Positions 23,801-32,395 of a DNA stretch of 64,000 nucleotides are shown in pieces (position 1 is the stretch's first letter; each line of letters opens with the position of its first letter). The position numbers were made by a program, and so were the translations under genes. The notes below the pieces were generated by a model. It did no database searches. It saw only the letters and a list, made by a program, of their open reading frames with translations, and was not told where the DNA came from. This DNA comes from Hanleya hanleyi (lineage: Eukaryota; Mollusca; Polyplacophora; Lepidopleurida; Hanleyidae): the NCBI GenBank assembly GCA_036873755.1, contig JAVTVY010019572.1:1-64000 (forward strand), in the 5' to 3' direction.

Positions 23801-24202
23801 CTTGTATCTAATTCCGCTTAACCCGGGGCTAGGGGCCGTATGAACCCATGTACTTCAAGAACCTCATGGTACTCATATGAACAGTCACAATCAAAGCGTG
23901 ACTGAGATACATCATTCTTTAGATGACGACTTTACAACGAATATTATGGATTAAGAATACTGATCAGCGATACGGATTTGATATTTTTGGAACATCATGA
24001 TGTCTTGCCGGCATCATTGAAAACAGTTGACCGCTTCTCTCTTGCAGGAAACAAGCCTATGTTTTTGTATACTATGATTGTCTTTTTGAATTTGGTGATA
24101 ATACTGTTATATGGAAAATGGAATAGGTCTTTGGATTATGGACGCGGATATTCTCTAATGGACGACGGTTGGATTATGAATGACGGACTAGACGCTTGTA
24201 AT
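23332..24202 (+). mobile_element. 5'-truncated YIDD-type retroelement with TSD
   Basis: Inserted into the right arm of element A. TGACC flanks it on both sides (23327-23331 and 24203-24207), and the uninterrupted sequence is seen in the left arm. It starts inside the RT palm (RYIDDLLAVDN) and ends CGCTTGTAAT without poly(A). This copy defines the true 3' end shared by the copies at 7.4, 12.4, 20.7 and 58.3 kb. Confidence 0.8.
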
Positions 24203-24480
24203 TGACCTCAAATCGTTGAAATAAGATCACGATCAGATTCTCCGACCCCCAAAACCACTAAAAAGTGCTATTATTCATATTTCTAGCCCTTTTAGTTATT
24301 TAACTACGATTGACCTCTAACCCGGGTGGCGACCATATTGAATTTCGCCGAATATGGCGGCCCAAGGGGGCGCCCGTCTTGGCGCCCGTCAAAAATCGAA
24401 ATAGTATGGTATAGGCGACATATGGGCCAAATTTGGTGCTTTTCGAAGAATGTGAACCAAAAATCCCTAACAGCCCTGAC

Positions 24481-24898
24481 TATAGTTGTTAGCTTACTAA
24501 GTCATGAAAGAAGTCAATGTTATGCTCTCAATGTAAGTGATGTTGATGTTTTCACCACGCACGTGCAGTACGTCCGAGTGGTAGCGATAATTGATATAAT
24601 GGATCAGATAGCGAAGATAACAATATACCTTTCACTTGTGTAAGTAGATCTTTGCATGTGTGATATGTCAGAATTCTGCACATGAATACTGTATATTAAA
24701 ATGTAAGCACGGCAATCACAGAAAATACAACCTCCGACCTTAAAATTACGGGCGTGCAAATTTATTGGAATGAGAGGTAATCTTCCAAGATTAGGCTCTG
24801 GTTACAATGTCATCTTGTTTATTCTGCTGGTCTTACACTGCCCAAACATACTGTCAAGCTCACTGTTTTCTTTGCTTTTAATTGCTACCATGGTGTAC
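24481..24898. other. No gene seen
   Basis: Spacer between element A and Polinton-type element 1. Confidence 0.5.
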
Positions 24899-24904
24899 CA
24901 CCAG
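24899..24904. repeat. 6-bp TSD CACCAG, left
   Basis: Identical to 32390-32395, directly outside the terminal AGTAGTATA of both arms. A 6-bp TSD is characteristic of Polintons/Mavericks. Confidence 0.9.
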
Positions 24905-24909
24905 AGTAG

Positions 24910-24917
24910 TATATAAA
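24910..24917 (+). promoter_or_regulatory. Terminal TATA-like box facing inward
   Basis: TATATAAA lies 5 bases inside the left end. The mirrored copy is at 32377-32384, and equivalents sit at the ends of element 2 (from 49044 and 58270). Conservation at four termini suggests function or a terminus constraint; promoter activity is inferred. Confidence 0.35.
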
Positions 24918-25139
24918 GGACCGATTGACGTGCATTTCGCCGGGAGAGATAACTATAGTTCCGACAGGTGGTGCCACCAGCGTGACGTCACTTACCATCT
25001 CTATTTGGCATGTATTCCTCCGGGGTCTGGCGGTGAAGCGGTCTGCTTCCGCGGACAGAATGTAATCCCAAATACGTGGTCTACAATAGGGGCCTGTATT
25101 ATACAATATACGGGGAAAATGGTCATTTTATTTTATTTT

Positions 25140-25830
25140 ACTATGGGTTGTTTGGTTTTCTTTTTCGCGTCTCGCCACGAAAAACACAATGGGAAGGGTC
25201 TCGAAGTTAAGCGGTGAAATTTTTCGAAAAGTACGGGGTAGGTCTGTATATAGGCCCATATTGACCCGGGGGAGGGGGGGGATAGGTCCATCCTGGGAAA
25301 TTCACACATGTTCATTGTCGTATGGGTTATTTGGTCTTGTTTTCACGTCTCACCATGTAGAACACGATGGGAGGGGTCTCTAAGTTACGCGGCGAAATTG
25401 TTCGAAAAGTTCACCGAGGTCTGGATAGGCCCATAAGCCCATACTGGCTATGGGGGATAGGTCCATACTGGGAAATTTACATATGTTCATTGTGATATGG
25501 GTTGTTTGGTCTTGTTTTCACGTCTCACCATGTAGAACACGACGGGAGAGGTCTCGAAGTTAAGCGGCGAATTTTTTTGAAAAGTTCACGGAGGTCTGTA
25601 TATAGGCCCATATAGGCCCATACTGGCTTAGGGGGTATAGGTCCATACTGGGAAATTCACACATGTTCATTGCTGTGTGGATTGTTTGGTCTTGTTTTTC
25701 ACGTCTCACCATGTATAACACGATGGGAGGGGTCTCGAAGTTAAGCGGTGAAATTTTTCGAAAAGTCCAGGTGCCGGGTAGGTCTGTATATAGGCCCATA
25801 GGCCTACTGGCTCAGTGGATATGCCCATAC
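25140..25830. repeat. ~177-bp tandem array, left arm of element 1
   Basis: About four units marked by GGGTTGTTTGGTCTTG (near 25145, 25324, 25500, 25679), each with CACGTCTCACCATG, ACGATGGGAGGGGTCTC and GGTCCATACTGGGAAATTC. Spacing is 176-179 bp. Confidence 0.85.
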
Positions 25831-25954
25831 TTGTTGGACGTTTTGAGGTCTAGGTGAGCCCCTTATGGTCCCATGGTCTCGTATGAGGTCTTATTTTGAA
25901 ACTCTCATGGAGGAGCACCCGACCGGGCTAATGTATCTTCTGTTTTCAATATTC

Positions 25955-25966
25955 TGCGCATGCGCA
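25955..25966. promoter_or_regulatory. NRF1-type palindrome, left arm, site 1
   Basis: TGCGCATGCGCA, a perfect match to the NRF1 consensus. Recurs at matching positions in the other arms (50127, 57028); the element 1 right-arm counterpart near 30940 is mutated. Confidence 0.5.
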
Positions 25967-26129
25967 ATCTGTTCGTGGTAAAGAAAGCAGGCATTTTGGG
26001 GGTGCGTGGGGTGAGTTTGTGATAGAGATGGACCACTATTGGTCTAAATCGGTCGTGGGAGGTGTCAAAGTAAAGCTTTTGTGGGACAGAGTCAGAATGG
26101 CGTGTTTTTTATTGCAAGTCGCGTCAATC

Positions 26130-26141
26130 TGCGCATGCGCA
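26130..26141. promoter_or_regulatory. NRF1-type palindrome, left arm, site 2
   Basis: TGCGCATGCGCA, 175 bases from site 1. Counterparts at 30764, 50277 and 56854. Confidence 0.5.
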
Positions 26142-26229
26142 GTTTGGTGTAGTAAGTAAAGTGGCCATTTTGGGGGGGTGCGTGTGGGTGTGTTTGGGGT
26201 AGAGAGGGACCATCCTTGGTCCGAATGCG

Positions 26230-26480
26230 TCGTGTTGGGTGTCATTTTGTAGCTTTCGTGGTGTAGACCACGATTTAAGGGATGTCCACAGCATCTGTGA
26301 TGTCATCGATGACGTCATCTGCAGGAGTAGTAGCGAAAGTGAGCATCTTGGGGGAAGGTATTTGGGGTAGAAATGGACCATCCTTGGCCCGAATGCGTCG
26401 TTTCGGGTGTCGTCTTGTGGCTCTCGGGGTGTAGACCCCGATTTGAGGGATGTCCACTGCATCTGTGACGTGATCGGTGA
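26230..26480. repeat. CRE-containing repeat, left arm of element 1
   Basis: Two units with GGGATGTCCAC-GCATCTGTGA, one carrying GATGACGTCATC (TGACGTCA at 26310-26317). The right arm keeps the same order in inverse. Confidence 0.7.
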
Positions 26481-26614
26481 CGTTACCAGTACGGGTTGTA
26501 GCATCCTCAACGAACTCCTCTGAGTCTTCAATCCCATGTATATTTTTCTGTTGTCGCATCATATCGTAATGTCTGGTGAACGTGCGTTCACACTCAGAGC
26601 AAGTATAAGCCATG
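26480..26614 (-). pseudogene. Truncated C2H2 zinc-finger ORF, left-arm copy
   Basis: From the ATG at 26614 the minus strand reads MAYTCSECERTFTRHYDMMR then QQKNIHG, a complete C-x2-C ... H-x5-H finger. It continues a few codons (IEDSEEFVEDA) and then passes into arm repeat sequence because about 1 kb present in the right arm is deleted. This copy keeps the finger that the right copy (29298) has lost. Confidence 0.6.
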
Positions 26615-26689
26615 TTGACGGTTGAACGTCGACTGTGCGTGTTTTGGGAATACACTTGCTTTCATAGACATTAACGCCCGCCAACGCCC

Positions 26690-26790
26690 ACTGTTACACC
26701 TGAACTCCCTATATGTACGCCTTAACGCTCGTCTCAACGCTTTAACACTCATCTCAAAGCCTTAGCACACTTTCTTAGCGATTTAGCGTT
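26690..26790. repeat. Short TTAACGC/CGTCTCAACGC repeats
   Basis: Irregular 16-20 bp units (CCTTAACGCTCGTCTCAACGC). The inverse occurs at 29140-29235 and a relative at 30170-30235. They sit immediately upstream of the zinc-finger ORF in both arms. Confidence 0.6.
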
Positions 26791-26879
26791 GTTTAATGGT
26801 GCGTTCGAACAAATGTTTCTTTTGTGCTATTGCTCTGACATACGCCGCTTTCCAGTTCACGCCCAAGGTTTTCAACATC

Positions 26880-27130
26880 GACGCTGTTTCTTCGATTTCG
26901 ATATGAACCGCATCCTTATCCAACAATTTCATATGTTTCACGAGGTCGACTTACTGCTGACGTAAAGCCCGTCGTAGTCTGAGCGCCAATCTGTTATGGG
27001 CTAAAATTGCGGCTCCTTTTTCGAATACCCTTTGTGTTGAAACTTTCTGTGGCTCTCAACGTCTCGCCCATCTCGGCGTCCATACTTTCTTTGAACAAAT
27101 CCCTCCATAGCCTCGAGTTCGGGTTCGGGT
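26880..27130 (-). pseudogene. Left-arm copy of the small element ORF
   Basis: Mirror of 28785-29070. It keeps VHIEIEETASMLKTLGVNWK then AAYVRAIAQKKHLFERTIKQ, where the right copy is frameshifted. It is broken at the part the right copy preserves (a shift after FQHKGYSKKE). Function unknown. Confidence 0.5.
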
Positions 27131-27296
27131 TGGTCCTTCACGGTTGGGTGATATTCCGGGGCTGATGGTATGAAGCGGACCCGCTGTATGGGGGTGGGTT
27201 GCTGCTGCTGGACAGGTGCTGCCAGGTGTGGACTCGGTGGATGGTGTAGTGGTATGTGGCTTTGCGGTGATCCCTCGTCGGGTAACAGGTGGGTCG

Positions 27297-27430
27297 TCAG
27301 CCGGCGGGGGTATGACCTTCTAATTCTACGAACAGGTAGCCGTACGGACGATTTGTCGCTCCTTGAAACGCCTGCATGAAATGGTCGATGTTCTGAGGAT
27401 AAATTCGACTACCAAACACACGGATTTGTG
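27297..27430 (-). pseudogene. ATPase C-terminal remnant, left-arm copy
   Basis: Minus strand reads RAQIRVFGSRIYPQNIDHFM then QAFQGATNRPYGYLFVELEG, the same block as 28450-28590 on the right. The N-terminal zinc finger and Walker motifs are deleted from this arm. Confidence 0.7.
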
Positions 27431-27462
27431 CTCTGTCATTGTGTTCCACACACCACATACCA

Positions 27463-27530
27463 CCACCACCATCACACACCACCACATACCACCACCATCA
27501 CCACCACCACCACCACCGGGCGTTGACGAG
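27463..27530. repeat. CACCACC microsatellite, left of dyad centre
   Basis: ACCACC/ATCACC runs, mirrored by GGTGGT runs at 27832-27900. A third copy is in element 2 at 55490-55565. Confidence 0.9.
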
Positions 27531-27543
27531 CGTCAACGCCCGG
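27516..27543. repeat. Perfect 12-bp hairpin near the dyad
   Basis: CCGGGCGTTGAC, a 4-base loop, then GTCAACGCCCGG. Degenerate versions at 27805-27835 and 55564-55592 also adjoin a CACC tract, so the hairpin plus CACC tract is a conserved module. Confidence 0.75.
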
Positions 27544-27654
27544 TTTGTGGTGGTGGTCGTTCCCGTGTGGCAGAGCTCTTGGCTCGGAGGTCTTGGGAGC
27601 TCAAAGCTTGTGGAACTCGGAGCTCGTTCCTGTGGTGCACCCGCACCCTGGCGT

Positions 27655-27690
27655 ACCCTATACCCTACGGGCTATAGGGTATAGGGTGCA
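27655..27690. repeat. Dyad centre of element 1
   Basis: ACCCTATACCCT, a 7-base spacer, then ATAGGGTATAGGGT. Sequence on either side (GAGCTC, CCAAGAGCTCTGCCACACGGGA) is inverted about this point. Confidence 0.7.
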
Positions 27691-27985
27691 CTACAGGTAA
27701 GTGCGCATTTATGCGATGACGTCACTTCCGAGCACTGAGCTTCACAAGATTTAAGCTCCAAAAGCTCCGATCCAAGAGCTCTGCCACACGGGAGCTACCA
27801 CCACCACCGAGCGTTGACGCCCGTCACCGCCCGGTGGTGGTGGTGGTGGTGGTGTGTGGTGGTGTGTGGTGGTGGCGGTAGTGTGTGGTGGTGGTAGAAC
27901 TGGTGTGTGGTGGTGTTGGTGGGGGTGTCTGTAAATATAGGAATGAACAGGTGTCCCTCATCAGTCCATATGTATTGGTCGACTG

Positions 27986-28704
27986 ATGAACATGTCGTGT
28001 ACGTGTACGTTCTGTCAGAGAACCTTCTCTCCTCGCGATAGTATGCTCTGGCACATTCAACGCAAACACAACCAAGAGACTCCGCCGAGTCCCGCTATCG
28101 GTCCAACAAGAGCAGTAGAGCATCCCTATACGATGAGGGTGAGCGGCCCTACGGCATGTGGAAAGACATCATGGGTGATGAAGTTCTTAGAGGAAGGTGT
28201 GGCAACCCCAGCTCCGACACGTGTTGTTTGGTGTTTGACCCCAAATTACTTTGACCCCGAGCAGACCAACGTGGTAGTGCTAGATGATCTGATGAGTGCG
28301 GCCAAGGACAAGTCACACGTCGCCGTCTTGTTTACTAAAGGATCCCATCATCGAAATCTGTCCGTCATCTATTTGACCCAGATTCTCTTTCCTCAAGGGA
28401 AGGCGTCCAGAGATATTGCCTTGAACTGCCAATACTTCTCCAATTGTTCCCCAATCCCATCGAAAGAGCACAAATCCGTGTGTTTGGTAGCCGAATTTAT
28501 CCTCAAAACATCGACCATTTCATGCAGGCGTTTCAAGGAGCGACAAGTCGTCCGTACGGCTACCTGGTCGTAGATTTAAAAGTCCATACCCCCGGAGATC
28601 GCCGGATGACGACCCACCTGTTACCCGGCGAGGGATCACTGCAACGTCATATACTCCTACACCATCCGCCGAGTCCAAACCTCGCAGTACCCGTCCAGCA
28701 GTAA
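27986..28704 (+). pseudogene. C2H2 finger fused to packaging-type P-loop ATPase (frameshifted)
   Basis: Starts at ATG 27986. Residues 7-28 form a C2H2 finger (C7, C10, H23, H28). Walker A is GPTACGKTS (54-62) and Walker B is NVVVLDDLM (95-103, D100/D101). It is followed by LFTKGSHHRNLSVIYLTQ (115-132), the signature of FtsK/HerA-type (A32-like) genome-packaging ATPases of Polintons and adintovirus-like elements. Only about 33 residues separate Walker A from B, shorter than I expect, suggesting an in-frame deletion. A one-base shift near 28437-28445 moves the C-terminus (FPNPIERAQIR, GATSRPYGYLVVDLK) to another frame ending at 28704. Known family role: ATP-driven packaging of element DNA into capsids. 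This copy is broken. Confidence 0.8.
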
Positions 28705-28784
28705 CAACCCACCCCATACAGCGGGACTGCTTCATCCCATCAGTAGCGGAATATCACCCAACCGTGAAGGACTAACCCGAACCC

Positions 28785-29070
28785 GTGCAAGGGAATGAAC
28801 ATAATGTGAACTCGAGGTTATGGAAGGATTTGTTCAAAGAAAGTAAGGACGCAGAGATGGGGGAGACGTTGAGGGCCACTGATAACAAGTTTCAACACAA
28901 AGGGTATTCGAAAAAGGAAGCCGCAATTTTAGCCGATAACGGATTGGCACCCAGACTACGACGGGCTTTACGTCAGCAGTAAGTCGACCTCGTGACACAT
29001 ATGAAATTGTTGGATAAGGATGCGGTTCATATGGAAATCGGAAAAAAACAGTGCCGATGTTGAAAACCTC
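28785..29070 (+). pseudogene. Small conserved ORF of element 1, function unknown
   Basis: Open from 28785 to a stop at 28982, including LWKDLFKESKDAEMGETLRA and FQHKGYSKKEAAILADNG. The frame after the stop still reads as protein (HMKLLDKDAVHMEIG). The left arm carries the same gene with different breaks, which argues that it was once coding. It lies about 80 bases after the ATPase on the same strand. It is probably a structural or accessory element gene, but I do not recognise it. Confidence 0.5.
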
Positions 29071-29297
29071 GAGCATGAACTGGAAAGCGGCGTATGTCAG
29101 AGCAATAGCTCAACAGAAACATTCGTTCGAACGCATCATTAAACGACGTTAAAGCGTTAAGAAAGTGTGCTAAGGCGTTGAGACGAGCTTTAAGGCGTAC
29201 AGATAGGGCGCTAAGGCGTAACAATGGGCGTTGGTGGGCGTTACTCTCTATGAAAGTGTATTCCCAAAACACGCGCAGTCGATGTTCAACCGTCAAC

Positions 29298-29861
29298 ATG
29301 GCTTATACTTGTGAACGCACGTTCACCAGACATTACGATATGATGCGACACCAGAAAAATATACATGGGATTGAAGAATCCGAGCAGTCCGTTGAGGCGG
29401 ATGCTGATACAGAGACTGCTGCGAGTCCATCGACTGATACCGAATCCGAGATTGCTGAGAGTCTATCTACTGATACGGAGATCTTTACCTCAGATAGTCA
29501 GCCTACATCCCAGGAAAGTGAGGTAGAACCTACCTTCTGGGATCGTATTGTGCATGAAGCTATCCATACACACGCTGCAGCGATCGATGATGCCGGACAG
29601 GATAACTTACAACAGGCGTACATCCAAATGCGCCCCTGCATCAGGAAAACCGTCATGGCGATCTATGAACAGTATACCTTACTGCCGCTTGAAATGAAAG
29701 GCTACCCCACGTACACGTCCATCATGAAGACCAAGCGCCACTTGTAAGAGGACATGGGGCTACCATCCACCGATGCCCTGGAAAATGCGATCGGAATGCG
29801 CAATCAACTCTTTCAGGACATGTTACCTGGACAATATCCTGGACTGCCCGACGACGACTAG
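29298..29861 (+). pseudogene. Element-encoded zinc-finger/acidic protein
   Basis: ATG at 29298 (MAYTCERTFTRHYDMMRHQK). Compared with the left-arm copy, three residues are deleted, removing one finger Cys, so the finger is broken. Then come an acidic Ser/Thr-rich linker (ADADTETAASPSTDTESE) and a helical block (FWDRIVHEAIHTHAAAIDDA ... YPTYTSIMKTKRHL). A TAA interrupts at codon 150, but the frame continues 37 codons (EDMGLPSTDALENAIGMRN ... LPDDD) to TAG at 29861. A zinc finger followed by a ...YP-x-Y-x-x-I... C-terminal block is what I recall for a conserved non-structural ORF in invertebrate Polinton/adintovirus-like elements. Its role is unknown. Confidence 0.6.
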
Positions 29862-30240
29862 AACAAACGGATGAGAGCGAACATGGCCGAAGATGGGACA
29901 TTCTTAAGGACGGCTTCTGATTGAACAAAAGCAGCCGAGAATACATCTAACTGGGAAGAACGAATACGACAGATACAGCGCCAAATGGCGGTGTCTGTGT
30001 GGACAAGAGACTTCTCGAATTGCAAACATACCCAATGTGGCTCCCCCAGCGTGGGTATGATGTAACATTGGGGAGAATAAACTATATAAAAACTTGTTGT
30101 TGTTGTTCTCTCATGTGTTATCCTTGTTGTTCTTGTTGTCTTTCTCTCATATGTCTATATCCTGGCGTCAAGGCGTTATGCTAGGACGTTAAGACGTAAA
30201 GACGGTTGGCGTTTGGCGTTGACGGGCGTTGCTATAAGAT
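29862..30240. other. Spacer between zinc-finger ORF and CRE array
   Basis: No gene. The GGCTCCCCCAGCGTGGGTATGATG block near 30040 is related to 55030-55060 and 55985-56030 in element 2, and TTGTTGTTGTT lies near 30093. The shared blocks show that the two elements have common ancestry beyond their arms. Confidence 0.5.
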
Positions 30241-30309
30241 GCCACTTCACACGACAAATTTGGACGAAGTATGGTCTATTTGTACCCAAAACACCTTCCA
30301 TCACACCCC

Positions 30310-30720
30310 CAAAATGCCCACTGATGACGTTACTGATAACGTCACAGATGACGTGAACATACCTCAAATAGGGGTCTCCACCACGAGTACTACAAGATGC
30401 TACTCGTACTGGTGACGTCACCGATGACGTCACAGATGCAGTGGACATCCTTTAATTCTGGGTATACACCCCGAGAGCTACAAAATGACACCCCGCACGG
30501 CGCATTCGGACCAAGAATGGTGCATCTCTACCCAAAACACACCCCCACGCACCCCTCAATATGATCACTTTCGCTACTACTCGTACTGATGACGTCACCG
30601 GTGACGTCACAGATGACATGGGCATCCCTCAAATCGTTGTCTATACCACGAAAGCTACAAAATGACACCCCACACGACGAATTCGGACCAAGGATGGCCC
30701 CTCTCTACCCCAGACACACC
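30310..30720. repeat. CRE array, right arm of element 1
   Basis: Units with GATGACGTCAC-GATGACGTCACAGATG (TGACGTCA at 30590-30597 and nearby), then GGTCCATCTCTACCCAAAACAC. Inverse of the left-arm array, but longer. Confidence 0.75.
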
Positions 30721-30763
30721 CACACGCACTCCCAAAATGGCCACTTTACTTACTACACCGAAA

Positions 30764-30775
30764 TGCGCATGCGCA
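30764..30775. promoter_or_regulatory. NRF1-type palindrome, right arm of element 1
   Basis: TGCGCATGCGCA. Its partner site near 30940 has decayed to TGCTCATGCGCA. Confidence 0.5.
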
Positions 30776-31139
30776 GATTGACGCGACTTGCAATAAAAAA
30801 ACGCGCCATTCTGACTCTACCCCACAAAAGCTTCACTTTGACACCTCTCACGACCCATTTGGACCAATAGTGGTCCATCTCTACCCCAAACACACCCCAC
30901 GACCCCCAAAATGCCTGCTTTCTATACTACGACCAGAATGCTCATGCGCAGAATATTGAAAACGGATGATACATTAGTTCAGTGGGGTGCTCCTCCATGA
31001 GAGCTTCAAAACAAGACCGCATACGACACCATGGGACCATTAGGGGCTCACCTAGACCCCAAAACGTCCACCCAGTATGGACCTATCCACTGAACCTGTA
31101 GGCCTATAGGCCTAAATGCAGACCTACCCGGCACCTGGA

Positions 31140-32050
31140 CTTTTCGAATTCACCGCTTAACTTCGAGACCCCTCCCATCATGTTCTACATGGCGAGACGT
31201 GAAAACCAAAACCAAACAACCCATACAGCAATGAACATGTGTGAATTTCCCAGTATGGACCTATACACCGTAGCCACTATGAGCCTATGAGCCTATCCAG
31301 ACCTCAATGAACTTTTCAAAAAATGTCAGCGCCTAACTTCGAGTCCCATCCCATCGTATTCTACATGGTGAGACGTGAAAAACAAGACCAAACAACCTAT
31401 ATCACAATAAACATGTGTGAGTTTAGTAGTATGGACTTATCCCCCATAGCCAGTATTGGCCAACCGGCCTATATACACACCTAGCCGGTACCTGAACTTT
31501 TCAAAAATTTCACCGCTTAACTTCGAGATCCCTCCCATCGTGTTCTACATGGTGAAACATGAAAAACAAGACCAAACAACCCATATCGCAATGAACATGT
31601 GCGAATTTCTCAGTATGCACCTTGCCTATATGGGGCTATATACGGACATCTGTGATCTTTTCAAAAAAAATCACCGCTTAACTTCGAGACCCCTCCCATC
31701 GTGTTCTACATGGCGAGACGTGAAAAACAAGACCAAACAACCCATACGGCAATGAACATGTGCGAATTACCCAGTATGGACCTATACCCCATAGCCAGTG
31801 TGGGCCTATGGGCCTACCCAAACTCCGTGAATTTTTCAAAAAATGTCGCCGATTAACTTCGAGACCCCTCCCATCGTGTTCTACATGGTGAGACGTGAAA
31901 AACAAGACCAAACAACCCATATGACAATGAACATGTGTGAATTTCCCAGTATGGACCTATCCCCCATAACCAGTATGGGCCTATGGGCCTATCCACACCT
32001 CCGTGAACTTTTCGAAAAATTTCCGCGCTTAACTTCGAGACCCCTCCCAC
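31140..32050. repeat. ~177-bp tandem array, right arm of element 1
   Basis: About five units in inverse orientation to 25140-25830 (CTTCGAGACCCCTCCCATCG ... CAAGACCAAACAACCCAT). It has one or more units than the left arm, so copy number varies between arms. Confidence 0.85.
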
Positions 32051-32389
32051 CAAACACACCCAATAGTAAAATAAAAAAAATAAAATAAATGATCACCCCC
32101 ATACCCCATACAGGCATTTTCCTCATATATTGTATAATACAGGCCCTTATTGTAGCCCACGTCTTTGGGACTACTTTCTGTCAGCGGAAGCAGAACGCAT
32201 CACCGCCAGACCGCGGAGGAATACATGCCACATAGAGATGGGAAGTGACGTCACCCTGGTGGCACCACCTGTCGGAACTATAGTCCACTTGACCGCCCCG
32301 TGACCTCCACAAACCTTCACGCCGCCTAGCGCCTCAAAGAGTTTTCTCCCCCGGCAAAATGCACGTCAATCGGTCCTTTATATACTACT

Positions 32390-32395
32390 CACCAG
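32390..32395. repeat. 6-bp TSD CACCAG, right
   Basis: Copy of 24899-24904. Confidence 0.9.

Larger units (their letters stand above)
20861..24480. mobile_element. Inverted-repeat element A
   Basis: Ends are inverted copies: GTCAGGGC... at 20861 against ...GCCCTGAC ending at 24480. Similarity continues inward through CACCAAATTTGGCCCATATG, GACGGGCGCCAAG, CCCGGGTTAGAGGTCAATCG and the T-GATTTGAGGTCA blocks, to about 21672 on the left and 22805 on the right. Shorter inverted matches reach about 22340 and 22680. The right arm is lengthened by a nested retroelement (23332-24202). No TSD was found. Family unknown. Confidence 0.7.
24905..32389. mobile_element. Polinton/Maverick-type element 1, head-to-head palindrome
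   Basis: Both ends start AGTAGTATATAAAGGACCGA and are flanked by the perfect TSD CACCAG. Left arm (24905 to about 27672) and right arm (about 27690 to 32389) are inverted copies of one another, dyad centre near 27680. They differ mainly by deletions in the left arm. Reading from the centre outward on the right, modules are: CACC tract and hairpin, zinc-finger/ATPase gene, a small ORF, a C2H2 ORF, a CRE array, NRF1-type sites, a ~177-bp array, terminus. No polymerase, protease, capsid or RVE integrase gene is seen, so the element is non-autonomous. Assignment rests on TSD length, termini and the ATPase. Confidence 0.8.

Noticed and set aside
24882..26245. Series of 60-110 codon ORFs on both strands
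   Set aside because: By-products of the ~177-bp array; repeated in each arm with the same peptide.
27363..27684. ORFs with poly-His/Thr/Pro
   Set aside because: Read through the CACCACC microsatellite; no domain outside it.
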